Below, in pieces: positions 1 to 12,077 of a DNA stretch of 64,000 bases. Numbering within the stretch: position 1 is the stretch's first letter; each line of letters opens with the position of its first letter. The position numbers were made by a program, and so were the translations under genes. Source of the DNA: Istiophorus platypterus (taxonomy: Eukaryota; Chordata; Actinopteri; Istiophoriformes; Istiophoridae). The notes beneath the pieces were generated by a model. The model made no database searches. It saw nothing but the letters and a program-made list of their open reading frames with translations, and was not told the DNA's origin. The stretch covers positions 4,487,501 to 4,551,500 of the forward strand of contig CM029123.1 in assembly GCA_016859345.1 (NCBI GenBank), given 5' to 3'.

Positions 1-1160
1 ACTTCTTCTATTAAATTCCTAGCACATGGATCAAGAAAAGAGACACAATCAGTGGTTGATGAAATAACTGTTTAATTTAATGGCGGCATAAATCTGGAAC
101 TTAATCACAAAGAAGAGAACAGGAAACAGTTTGCCTGAGAGAGAGGGAAACTACTAATAACTTCTTTAATCCAAACTCTGTCACACAAACCAACAGTGAG
201 GAAAGAATAAAAACAATGTAGATTAAAACCATGAGAATGTCCATGTAATTCAGAATGATCTGTTGAAAACAAGAGGCAGGGAGAGACTTCAGGAACCTCA
301 GACAAAAGCTTCTCAGAAAATGCCTCTGATTCTTTTAAATTTATTGATAAAATACACATTTTCTCAAGTGTGTGCATGCATATTGTATAAAATAAAATAA
401 GAAGCATGGTGTCTGACGTGAATGTCTCATTCACTCTTCTGTTTTGGACAACACTCCACTTGCTCCTTGTCTCTCCTGAGGTGCATTTCACGAACTAGAA
501 TTCTTTAAAGGAGCCAGACCTCAATTCATTTTCAGGTCATAGGCCAGAGGACAGAAAAGACAAGGATGCACAAATTATAAAACTAATGTTACAAAGTGGA
601 AGAAAACTTGTATTTTTCCACTGTTGCCAGCTCTAGATGCAATAGTGTGTTATATTTGAACAGTGAAAGTTCTTTTCTGTTGTACAGGTTTTGAATCATT
701 GCTCTTGTAGTTTATGATTTGCCTACAGCTAATGCATGAACAGTGTGTGACATTGTCCACTTAGATTTCATGGGATTGCAAAATGAATTCTGTACACTTC
801 TGCTTTGTCTTTGTTGTCCACATTCTGACCTTCTTCATGCACTATATTAGAGCTTGGACTTTTAGAAGTATATTTTTTGACTAGTCTTTCTTTTACTGTC
901 ACCCATATACGATGGCCTCGATAACAGTGATGTTTCTGTGGTAGCAGAAACCAGTGTCATATCGCTCAGTGTGAATGACTGTGGCCAGAGTTTTGGAAAT
1001 GGACTTCACAACTGCCAAGTTGCATACCTGACCTATATGCAGCAGTTTGGTAATGTGTTATCAAAATACATACACAAACAGAGAACATATTGCTTGACTC
1101 CTACCATTTTTAACAAAGATTGTACAGGTCTGAGACTTTAGATTTTCTATTATATCTTTC
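1..1160. other. Unique AT-rich DNA, no gene seen
   Basis: No repeat family or coding exon was recognised. A minus-strand frame is open for 128 codons near the left edge (positions 105-491). It has no recognisable domain and a composition typical of chance translation, and I see no splice or promoter context. I treat the stretch as non-coding. Confidence 0.6.
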
Positions 1161-1170
1161 TGTGTGTGTG

Positions 1171-1241
<71 letters not shown>

Positions 1242-1243
1242 GT
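1161..1243. repeat. (GT)n microsatellite
   Basis: About 40 GT units with two interruptions (a GC step and a TT step). Alternating purine-pyrimidine DNA of this length can adopt Z-form and is usually length-polymorphic. It creates spurious valine/cysteine-rich open frames that should not be called genes. Confidence 0.97.
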
Positions 1244-1432
1244 GCTGGTTTTGTGAAATACGATTGTTTTACTCAGCTGTATATGAAGTACAGCTTGAAT
1301 TGTGACTTTAAAGACTTCCCACTAGTAACTTGTTTTACCATATAGATGACTGGATTATACTCATGTTGATGTGCATGGATAAATCAAATCACTGATCTCT
1401 CCTGGTGATAGTAACGCCATCCTGAGAGGGCT

Positions 1433-2030
1433 CAGTGGTAGAGGAAGTATTCCGATGCATTTCTTAACTTCAGTAAAAGTAGCACTACAACACTAAAAAA
1501 ATATTCAGTTACAAGTCTTACATTGAGAATATTAGCAGAGTAAGTAAGTATGCAAGTATTATCAGCCAAATATTCTGAAAGTAAAAAGTTCTCAATGCAG
1601 AGAGATTACCCTTTGAGAGCTCTATATTACATAGTAAATATATTATATATTATATCATTGGATTATTATTACTGATGCATCAAGGTTTAACTACCATTAA
1701 CTACCGTTGTACATCATGCAGAAGAAGGCTGCAGTCAGTCATGTCAACTCATGTGCATAGATTTACTTTTGTAGTTGGCTGGGTTAGATCTAATTTTTAA
1801 CTACTTTACATCCTTTTACTGGTTTAATCTGGAAAAATACATCATATTTAAGAAACATCATCATAGATTTTGAATGTAAACTTTTCATTTGTGAAATACT
1901 AACTATAGCTGAAAAATAAACCTGGTTGTGTAAAAAATGCGGTAAAAGTGAAACTGTAGTATAGTAGATGCATGAAATGGAAATAAAGTACAGTTTTTGA
2001 GTAAATGTATTTAGTTATATTCAACCACAG
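1433..2030 (+). mobile_element. Non-autonomous hAT-like dispersed repeat, full-length but diverged
   Basis: The left end begins CAGTGGTAGAGGAAGTATTC. The right end reads GAGTAAATGTATTTAGTTAT followed by a CAACCAC terminus, complementary in type to the start. Internal text (AAGTAAAAGTA-like runs, a TTATTATTACTGATGCAT block, TAACTACTTTACAT) matches a very common short repeat of fish genomes that I recall as a hAT-type non-autonomous element. The 8 bases before the left end (AGAGGGCT) and the 8 after the right end (AAAGAGTT) match at 5 of 8 positions, and the three mismatches are all transitions. That would fit a decayed 8-bp hAT target duplication. No coding capacity is seen. The family assignment is from memory. 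Confidence 0.7.
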
Positions 2031-2516
2031 AAAGAGTTTTATAATCCGTTTGTCTAACAGTAGATACTAATTAGTTAATAGCATCACTGAAACCGACATC
2101 ATGTTGACCAGTCAGCATATGAAATTAATAATTTCATTTTCAGATTTAGAAGAATTGTGTGGAAATTTAACCATATTGGTTATTGGAGTAGTGAGAATCC
2201 AGTTGCTTAGCTTGGTCATGGCACTAACTCACTGCCAGGAGATGACATGGTAGTAAAGTTGTCCTTAATCAAAGAATTTGCTAAAATATGAAACATATAC
2301 ACATCCAAACTCTGGATTATCTTGACAACAGTGAAAACTATGTTCTGTCAAGTTACACAAAACATACTGAAATCTTAATAATATAATATAGTATATACAA
2401 ACGCGAAAGGAAAGAAAAACCCACACAAACTTTCTTAATATATAGTTGTGTTACCATAAGCTACCAGAAAAGCTTCAGCACTAAAGCTACTCTGGTGTCA
2501 CATGGTTTCCCAACAC

Positions 2517-3400
2517 CTAACTAAGTGTATTGGAGGGATGGACATCGTCCAGATGTTCCCTCATTTGGTGTTTTGATGATGGTGGAGAGCACTGTATAAC
2601 ATGTCGGTCCAAAATCTCCCATAGGTGTTTAACTGGGTTGATATCTGGTGACTGTGAAGGCCACAGCATATGATTCACATCGTGTTAATACTGATCAAAC
2701 CATTCAGTGACTCCTCCTCTTCTACAGATGGAGTCATTGTCATCTTGGAACAGACCACACCCATCGGGATAGAAATGTTTCATCATAAAAGTGATCACTG
2801 ATTTGACCCAAACCGAACCCACTATACGCCCCCCACAGAAAAACAGAGCCACCGGATCCCTCAGTGTGGGGGTCAAGCATCCAGGCCTGTACTCTTCTCT
2901 GGATGGATGCCACAAATGCTCTCATCCACTTGTTGAGAATATGGTGAAGGATGACTCATGTCTGTCACTTTTTTCCACATCTCTGTAGACCAGTGCCTGT
3001 GGTTTTTGCACCACTGAACTCTCACATCTGTTCATCTTTGTAACGAGGGCTTTACGCACTGCAACCCAACTATAATATCCCTTTCTTTGTAATTTTGTAA
3101 TTGGTGATGTAGTGTTGCAGACTGTGACTTGCAGGCATGAACTAATCATGACCTGCATTGATGTTCTCATTCACCTAAGGAAGAGCTGCTCTTCTGTGTT
3201 TCCTCATAAATCGCACTAATGCACAAGCATCATGGTCATCAACTATTCTGTCCACCACGGTTTCCAACCCTGCTACTGACGTCTTTCCCATAGATCTAAA
3301 TATAGATGTCATTTTAGTGACATCTGGCCAGTTGATTAGTTTTTGTAAATGAAGTTCCTGCCATTCCTGCCCCAACAATGAATCCTCTTTCAAAGTCACA
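2517..3400 (-). pseudogene. Tc1-like (Tc1/mariner) transposase relic, broken
   Basis: Tc1-like transposases are DDE-type cut-and-paste enzymes that recombine at TA dinucleotides. Reading the minus strand, the order of recognisable pieces is: an N-terminal part (about 3400-3175), a second part carrying VAVRKALVTKMNR, typical of the Tc1 linker after the helix-turn-helix (about 3170-2990), an SSFTIFSTSG stretch just after the first catalytic aspartate region, the second catalytic region FQDDND followed by GVTEWFDQY (about 2760-2688), and the third catalytic region SPDINPVKHLWEIL (2611-2654), ending at a stop at 2517-2519. The frame is broken by at least one in-frame stop (TAA at 2685-2687) and by frameshifts around 2750-2925, and an aspartate context in the first catalytic motif is disturbed. 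It is therefore dead. I could not identify clear terminal inverted repeats in the flanks. The length agrees with a family norm of about 340 residues. Confidence 0.85.
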
Positions 3401-5068
3401 GAGACATTTTCATTTTGCCATCTTGATACAAAATCAGTATCAACAGGACATACTCAGCATATTTTATACAGAGCCATAGAGCATGATGGGATGTTAATTG
3501 CTTAATTGTACCACAAAGTGCACCTGTGCGGGCACATCTGCATACATTATGTTTCTCAACATATTTATTCAGGCTTTTCCTTTAATTTGTCACTCATCTT
3601 TATATTTGTGTTGCGCTACCCCCTGAAACTGTCATCCCATCATAAGTGGCATGTACTTTTAAGTTACTTGTCATCCACATAGCATGTGAAGACCGACCAT
3701 AATAATCAGTTACGTCTGTGGCTGCCTCCTCCTCAGCAGGTCAGATGCTGCCAGTGTGAGGCCTGCTCAGATATGAAAATAGTATGGAGATTTACTGAAA
3801 TTTGCAATATTTAATTGGAGTTTGTGTGTATCCCTGTGTATGTCTCTGTATCTACTGGCAATGTGCCTTGCGAAATTAAAGCAAAATTCTTTGATCTGAT
3901 ATAAGATTTGAATAGTGGAGATTTAAATATTTAAAATTCTTCTGCAGTGTCACTTTGATCTCTGAAATGATTAATAGGGGTTTGTTATAGAAAATACACT
4001 AAACGGATCTGGGCGAGCCAACCCACTGTAATTGTGAGTTGTCTCACTGAGTGAGGGTAAATTACACATTTTAAAGTAACAGGGTAAACAGTTCATTTGA
4101 ATTTTATTTTATTCTTTTATGTTTAATGAGACAAGAAGACAGAGAGTGACTTCAAACACCCTAATCTAAAGTGGAAAAGATTTTCTCCATGAGAATGACA
4201 CTTGGAAGAGGAAAGTACTTTCATCGTTTATCACGATGATTAGGAAGAGGAGGGTCTTTGTCTCCGATCTCTGCCTTTTTAAGTGCGAGGAGGGAGAACC
4301 TGGCCAACAGCCAGTAAGACAAGATAACCAAATAATGCTGTTACAGATAACAAGGTCTGATGATTGTGTGATGCTCTCCTAGGAGCTCAGAGTACAGAAA
4401 TTACCGACCCTAGTAAGAATATACTGTACAAGACCTTGAGAGTGGTAGTACATTAACATTTGATCTCTCTATTTTTAGCCCTTTAGCTGCTTTTGTCCAG
4501 TTTAGTAACTGGGCAGAGGAGGGTTAATAACCTTTGTGACCAGCCTGTTCACTAAGCCCTGTTCCCCTCAGTCATTGGTTGTATACCTGCTGAGCTTTCC
4601 ATTCATGCACAGCAAATTTTCAGTTTATCATGATAACAGTGCATATATATCATTTCTTGGCAGTGACCATTGATTTTGATGGCTGAAATGACTTGCTTGC
4701 AGATTTAAGTAGCAGTAGCTAACATGTTATTTAAGCTAAACTTTAGGAAAAATGGTTCTTTAATGATTCCAGCTGACTCATTTTAAGCATATTCGGTTAA
4801 AGGGTGTGAAATCTGCACCTAAGGGCTACATACTCTACATGATACACTGAAAGAGTGAGGCTAAATCTGCATATCCTGGGCAAAAAGTTAAGCGTCCAGT
4901 CGATGATCCGTGTAGAAGACGTGGGAGTAAAGAAAAAGCCTTGTAAAAAAAATATGTAAAAAACTATTCACTCATTATAAGTATAATATAAGTAATAATA
5001 TATAATGTAAAATCGATTACCATTTTCAGCATCAGCATTTTTTGGCTGCTTATTTAACATTTTTTCTT
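3401..5068. other. Unique AT-rich DNA, no gene seen
   Basis: No recognisable coding segment. Part of the left end may still belong to the Tc1 element's untranslated end, but no inverted repeat could be paired with the other side. The rest shows no repeat family I know. Confidence 0.55.
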
Positions 5069-5090
5069 AAAAAAAAAAAAAAAAAAAAAA
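5069..5090. repeat. Poly(A) tract of 22
   Basis: An uninterrupted A run. The sequence before it shows no SINE or LINE body and there is no target duplication I can see, so it is probably a simple mononucleotide repeat, not a retrotransposon tail. Confidence 0.9.
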
Positions 5091-8000
5091 GCTGGGTTGT
5101 GTTGGAGTGTAAAATAAAGAGGAAGATAAAGAGTGTTGCTAACAACAGAGTCTGATACTGACCCAGATAGTTATGGGGAAATTCTACTTACTTAATGTGC
5201 AAGTTGTGGATTTAGCTTGGGTTTTTTCAGTTTGTTTGTATTTTTATTTGTTTTTTGTTTTTTTTATGTAACCTGTAACTCCACAAATTAATGTAGCGGT
5301 CAAATTTTGCTACACTGATATGAACAGTGAGTAGAACTGTGTCCTTAATATGGTATTTGCTTTGAATAAATGTTTAATTCATCCCGTCATAGTTAAATTC
5401 ATCAGCATGCAGAGAAGAGAGCAATTGTGTCCAGTTGATCCGCTAATGCGTAAGTGAATCTGCCCAGTTGAATGTAACATCCTTGTAAACTGTGCTTTAA
5501 ATTAGAATTGCTCTGCTTACAATAAAACACTTTTTTTCCTCTAAGAAATATTCAAAATTAGATCACTGCAGAAACAAATGTGGGACATATAGTCAGTCTG
5601 TTGCATGAATGTTTCATTTATGTATGAATTCAAACAAGCCATTTAAATTTCTTCCCCTACTTTGAGCTGCACCTGAAGTCAACACGGCCAGAAATTTAGT
5701 CAGACTTTATTTCAGTCTGACTGAAGAAAAGCCTGGAATTTAAGATGGGAATCATCCCAGCCACTGAACACATTTTCTGCCTCTATGTGGCCTCGGTACT
5801 GACCTTTCACTTGACCTTTCATTATCAAACACACACTTTTTAGGCTCTTTTTCTTTTCTCACTGAACACATGAAATGCAATCTGAAGTGAAGCAGATACA
5901 GAAGGAGTGTTTGTGTTCTTGTGCATGTGTGCGTGTGCGGGGGGTTTGTGCGGCGTTCCTCTTAATGGTGGCCACAGGTCAGTGAAGATGTGTCTTCAAA
6001 AACTGTTGTCGGTGGCTGACAGGTGACCTACTGGACCATGAATTGCCTGTCTAACATTTCGGGCAGCGTACCAACCGGTGTTTCCAATTGTCCAATAGTT
6101 GTGGCACACTGCAAGAGAGCCACCTGCTCACCGACCACTGGGATCAATGAAGATGATTTTTTTTTTTTTTTTTTTTCAGTGACACAACCCAAAAGAGGTG
6201 GTATTGACATTTGAGGCTGGGTTGTGAATCGATGGCAACCAGTCAAGCCGTCTGACTGAGCAAAACCCATAAACGTCGAGCCCTCTTGTAGCGGTTGGAG
6301 GATTGATTGATTGTCGGAATGGTAAATATTAAGGCAGGGTGTCAGTCCCTGTTTTTTTTCCTTTCTTGCAATTTTTGAGGATGGAACATGCTAATAACAT
6401 GAAGGAGGGACTGAAGAAAAAAAAATTTTCTCAGTTGTCACATGTTAAGACCACTTTTTTGGATGCAATTATGAGCAGATTATTTTTTTGTTATTTGTAA
6501 ATGAAAATAAACACATTAATTTAAAGAAAAGGACATGCTATGTTATGTGTCTCTATGCGCAGCTATGCCCTGAGTAGCCACCTCCTCAGCTGCCTTTGCC
6601 TGTTTCGTCAATATCATCCCCTCAGTAAGTAAAAGCCACTGACAGGTCTGATTTAGTCATTGTGCCTCTCGAAGTATCTTACCACACTAATCAAACTGAC
6701 TCTCTGTTAAATAAAGCATGAAAAAAGCTTTTCCATGAACGGTGTGCTGGAGCGGAAGTGATCTTGCCTGTAACGCTAGATGATTAATCAACAGATTGGA
6801 TTCTGCTCAGCGTTGCAATTCCCTCCTGCAGCACTCACTTTAACCCAAACATTAGATTTAAAAAATGAAAGATGTGAGAAATTAAAAGCTAAACCAACTG
6901 TGGCTTTTTGAGGGTAGGTGAGTTTTTCTTTTTAGGGCTGAGACCTGCCAAGAAGTATCAGTGAGTGTTCCTGGCCCTGACTGTCAGCAGGACTGGTAAA
7001 TGGTTCGAAGGGGGTGGGGTGGTGGGGGGGCACTGTGCATACTAGATTGTGGTCTGAATGGAAAATTGCCTCCCATTGTTGCGTGCCTTCACTTAACAGG
7101 GTGTGGCAGTTTTGCTCCCTGCCCTCACCACATGGTTTAAGGGTCAGTCAGAGATGAAATGTAGCATAAAATTGGTTGGATTCTTGGTTAGTAGCTGTTA
7201 TGACAGGCAAGAACCAAGAAACAAGCATAAGCTGTCATCACACAAGGTATTACTTACTTGGTAATTATCACTCTCATTAACATAATGTTGCCCATGCAAT
7301 CAATGTCAGCTTCGTGGCAAGATATTCTTTATAAAAATGAAATTGATTTTCCTCTTTTTTCTGGTTGTTTACTGTAGCATGAGAGACGCAAAGGGCAAGT
7401 TTTCGGAAATAGAATCAGCCCTGTCTTTTTCTGCTCAATGCGTGAAAATAGTATTGATTAATGGTCATCGCCCCTTTTTCCACGAAGAATGATGTAAAGA
7501 CCCTGTCAGTTACCATCACCTTCTCCGAGAATGTGTTCCATCAATCCCGACGCCAAATGTGCAAGCAATGGCAGGTGGCACATATTTCACCTGCCCAGGC
7601 AAAAATGGGCCAGAACTGGGACAAGGCAGACACAAAAGTGACACGTACGACGGTGACAGCTTTTCACACCTGGGAATAATGGTTTTGATAGGCGTCCTGC
7701 TTGTTTCGCTGCCGTGGACTGGACAGAGACCAAAAATGTGTGATAATATAGACAATTAGCTCATGGCGCAAAAAGACCCAGGGCCCTTCACAAGCCAGGG
7801 CAAATCTAAACTCTACCTTTCACCAGGAAGCGTGAAGGCTCAGTCTCAGCACAATGCAGGAAGAATACCATGTTTTGACACATCAAGGATACAATTATTG
7901 GACCCTAAAGCTATGCTTGTCCACACATGCACCCTATCAGTTAGACAGTGAATAGTTGTGGGAGCAGTGCTGTTAATTTCCACATTGCCACCGGAAGACT

Positions 8001-9380
8001 ATCCTCCCAGCTCCATATGATTCTCCATGAATAAGACTGAAAGGAAAACAAATGATCACCATTGCAATACACATATAAAGCTTTATATGCTGTATATATT
8101 TCTGTGATATCCCTGTCTTGTCTGTTTTGTGTCAGATGATATTAGACATTTGCGGTGACTTCAAAAGTAAATCAGTGTTAATATCACTTTGGATGTCCAA
8201 TTTATTCTGTCACAATTTCCTTCTCCCTTGTGTTTTGTAAAGGAAAAAGATAACCCTCCAACAGAGAAGCCTCACCAATTTATGTGTCATTATCACTGTA
8301 GCTGTATGCAGAGCTATTTTTGTTTTTTCATCTGACCATGTTGACATGCTTGCCACATTAATGTCCTACAGGAGAGCTGCAGTTTGACAGAACAGAGGAT
8401 GTGCGAGTGCGTGACGGAACGTTTTGATCATCTCGGTGGTATATTATCTGCATACTGTTCTTACAGCTTGTCAGTGCAGGACAAAGTTGTGCTCCTCACT
8501 CTCTGTAGGGCATCCCTGAGATGCTCCAGCTTATTATAAGCACCTCTAAAATGCTTTGCAGCAAACGCAGCTGTTGGCCCTGAAAGAGAAAGAGAGGGGA
8601 AGAAATCAATAAAGTCGTGCCTCTAATAAGGTGCGAGAAGGATTAAATATACATGCTAAACCTCACTTGTGAAAACTAATGGTGTCCTGAAGCCACAGTC
8701 AGCAGAAATTAGACTAAAAGTTGAATATAAAATCAAAACACAATCTTTATTACCATGTATTAAGATTTTTAAAATCTAAAAAATCTGTACAATCTCATAA
8801 CAAATAAATGTTGTAGATTCAACCCAGGCTCTTAGGTTTTTCCATTTTTATGAATTGAATTTGCTGTATTATACAAGTTGATATGGAACTAGTCATTTCT
8901 CCTATTAAACCCTTGGACGCTGAATTGAATACCTACATTGAGAAATCAAACAAAAGCACATTATTCAGCAATTAACATCCCCAAATATGCAGCGATGAAG
9001 AGGATGGAATGAGCGCAGTCACAGTAGCGTGTTATGCTGAGTGGGCTGTGTGCATGTTCAGAAAAACACTGATTAGTAAAACTGTAGCTTACAGCCAGCA
9101 AATTACAGTTTAAAAACAACATGTTGTACATTCATTATAACCATGAAATACTTTCAAGAGAGAACTACGGGAGATAATGAGGTAACCAATTCATACTTAG
9201 AAGGGTACTAGTAATAGATGACATCATAAATACATTTTACATTTCTTTTACTACCCAGTCCATGATAAATAATTACAGGGTACAGATAGGGGACCAACAG
9301 ACTCAGCCTAAGTGTCCTTCCACAGTAGCGGTGAAATGAAAAGGAGCCAAAAGGTGGCACTTGAACTTCATGTTAAACAA
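5091..9380. other. Unique AT-rich DNA with short homopolymers, no gene seen
   Basis: It includes a poly(T) run of 20 at 6157-6176 and G-rich text near 7010-7030. The block 7460-7960 is slightly GC-richer with short open frames on both strands, but it has no domain, no consistent frame and no good splice pair. No repeat family was recognised. Confidence 0.55.
5800..5823 (-). promoter_or_regulatory. Tandem nuclear-receptor-type half-sites
   Basis: Two copies of the 12-mer TGACCTTTCA(C/T)T lie head to tail. On the minus strand they give AAAGGTCA twice, that is AGGTCA half-sites 6 bp apart, each with an A-rich 5' extension. Extended half-sites of this kind are bound by orphan nuclear receptors of the ROR/NR5A/ERR type. 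Such short sites are frequent by chance, and no other evidence of an enhancer was seen here. Confidence 0.25.
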
Positions 9381-9427
9381 CCAACTAACCAACTAACTAA
9401 CTAACTAACTAACTTACTAACTAACTA
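9381..9427. repeat. (CTAA)n microsatellite
   Basis: About 11 tetranucleotide units with one CC and one TT interruption. Confidence 0.93.
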
Positions 9428-12003
9428 CCATAAAATATGATATATCGACTTTTATTGGGCACACGTCTTAATGGGGGATAGCTTGCCACAAGATTCATAC
9501 TGCACTTACTGTATATACATATTATATGTCCTGCAACAAACCCCAATTGAACTTGTTCCTGAAATATGGTTTACATATTCAACTCCTTTATGATGTGATG
9601 ATATAGTATGACAGGACGAATTAACTGCTCTTGGTTCTTCCCAACATCACTTTTGACCATCAGATGGATCCCACAATGGACCCATGACTGTTGCCCAATA
9701 TTTTATCATTATTTTACAAAAATACATAAGAAGGTTATTCCCTGGCTGAGCCTAACGTTTTGTTCATCAGTAACATTAACAGTGCAACTCATAATGAGGA
9801 GTACTCTGTATTTAAAAGCATTTTACTATGTAATTTCCCAAAGAACTGTTTTTCCACATTTATCATAAATTTAAAAATCAGTGAGATTTTTCTTGTCTGT
9901 CTTGTTACAGTTACAATATTACTGTACTCCTTTAAGTGATAGTTAGTACTAAGAGTTTGATGTAGGTCTTAATCCCTCAAAGGCATTATCCCTTTCTTCC
10001 CAAACCTCTTGTCTTCTTCCCTACTACTTGACTGTTGGTTGTGGTCTAGTGTTAAAGTATTAGTGATTTCATTTGTCTATAAGGAAACCATATTAGCTTA
10101 CTGTCTACACCTATGCAGTGATACTAAAGCAGTGTAGGGTGGTAATTATTAGATGCACTTTGCAAACTACAGCCTAAACACTTAAAATCTCAATAATATA
10201 ACTAACATTTTAAGATGTAGATGTTACTGTAATTGTGTCTACACCATGTTATTTTTAACAGGAAATTCAGGACTAGGTGATGAATACAGTCTAATGTCCC
10301 TATCAGGTAATTTATTAACTATAATAGAAAAAAATAAAAATGAGTTTTTTATGGTTGAATATTGTGAAGATTAATTTCTTGCCCAATTATGATGCATGGA
10401 CACTGCCAGCCCCTTGTTTGCTTTGTCAAGTCCTCCCTCCTTGGGTCAGATGGCAGAGATTTGGAACATGTTAATGGCAGGTCCAAACTTGCCTTTTTCT
10501 CAAGGCCTCAAAAAAAAGCTGAGTAGGATTATTAAACTGTTGAGACATGGGTCTTTTCCTTTACTTCGACTCTCCTTCCTTCCCTGTGGTTTAATTTATG
10601 TGGATGGGGGCAGCCCTGGTGGGCAGGCTGGGCAGGCTTCCAGCTCCACTGGGATTACAATGCTACAGTGATGCAGTGGCTGGGAGAGTTCAGAGGTTAT
10701 GGTGGAAAGGTAGAGCCATCAGGGATGAGCCAGGTCAAGCTATTTAAGTCAATATTGTTTACCCCGTCTGACAGCCAGAGTAACACCTTCCTGATCCACA
10801 AGGCCACTGGACGAAGGAGGCAGAGTCTTCATCTCATCAGTGAAGGATTGTGGGTTTTGGCTGCTGTAGAACAGCTGGAGGGGCAGAGGCATGTGTCCAA
10901 GGGTCCCAGTTGAGCAAGCATTACAACGAAGGACCCACTGCTGTTGACCTAGCCCCAGGCCACATGTGTCACTAGCATAGCCATCAATACTACCACCTCA
11001 TCACATTTGTGCTTTGAAAATATGTCACAACCTGATCAATTCTCCCACCATTGTCAGCGTTCAGATCCAGCAGAACCCAAGACAAACCAGCCTTATTAAA
11101 ACAGCGCATATTTGCATTCTGGGTTTTTTTTTTTCATTACAATGGTCACATTTTGACCAAATTTACAGGAAGCTGGTTCAAGAAAATTTTAACTAACACA
11201 TATTTCCATCCACTACTGTAGTATTATTGTATATTAGACAATTAATTTGGCTTACTCTCCAGTCGGGTGCCATTAAACCATTTCAGAAGATGTTGGCATG
11301 AATCTATAAATTAATTCTTCCGATGAAACACAATATGTTGAATTTTTAATTTGTATGTAAGGTGCACAAAGTCTCTAACACTACAAAATCTACTTTTACA
11401 ATTGTAATCTACTATTACCTATATTGTGTAGTAATACCAACAATCAGCAGGCTCTGCACATACTATCAGCCCTCCAAGCCCCTGTATGGGGTCAATCGTC
11501 CCACCTTTTCCCAAGCCTATAAAATGTCCCTTATCAATATTTTACCACATCAATTGTAACCCTTGGTAAACACATCTCCTGAAAAGTAAATTATCAGTGG
11601 ACAGAGTCACTGGGGATTGACTGTCTGGGATGCTGTCAAGGCATCTCTCTCGTGTTTGCTCTATCTCACACACTCCGTCAATTCCATCTTTGAATGGGGG
11701 ACCAGTAGAATCCAGCAAAATCTCTTGTTGAGGATTTTTAAACTAAACAATGCCCTAGGCATATTGTATTCTCAAGAGAATTGTTGGCCAATGTAAGATA
11801 TGCTTCAATTCCCAATGTGCTTAACATTGTACAGTTAAGAGTCCATGTACACAAAAAGTGTTAATTTTGCCATTTGAAGAGTTTAAATATTTGCAAATTT
11901 ACAATATATTGTCAGCAATTCTATTGAAGGAATAGTTTGACATAGGGATTCTTGTTATCACCATGTGGCTGCTAGACAACCAGGGAAGACTAAGCTAGCC
12001 AGA

Positions 12004-12006
<3 letters not shown>
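9428..12006. other. Unique DNA, no gene seen
   Basis: The segment 10396-10913 is GC-richer than its surroundings and has two short overlapping open frames on the plus strand. Neither has a recognisable domain, the frames change without splice signals, and the translation is not protein-like. The rest is AT-rich without a recognised repeat. Confidence 0.5.

Positions 12007-12072
<66 letters not shown>
12007..12072. repeat. (AT)n microsatellite, about 33 units
   Basis: An uninterrupted AT dinucleotide run, self-complementary and able to extrude a cruciform. It is probably length-polymorphic and prone to assembly error. Confidence 0.97.

Positions 12073-12077
<5 letters not shown>

Noticed and set aside
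105..491. 128-codon minus-strand frame near the left edge
   Set aside because: No recognisable motif, repeat or regulatory context.
5069..5090. Poly(A) as a retroposon tail
   Set aside because: No SINE, LINE or processed gene body precedes it and no target duplication is visible.
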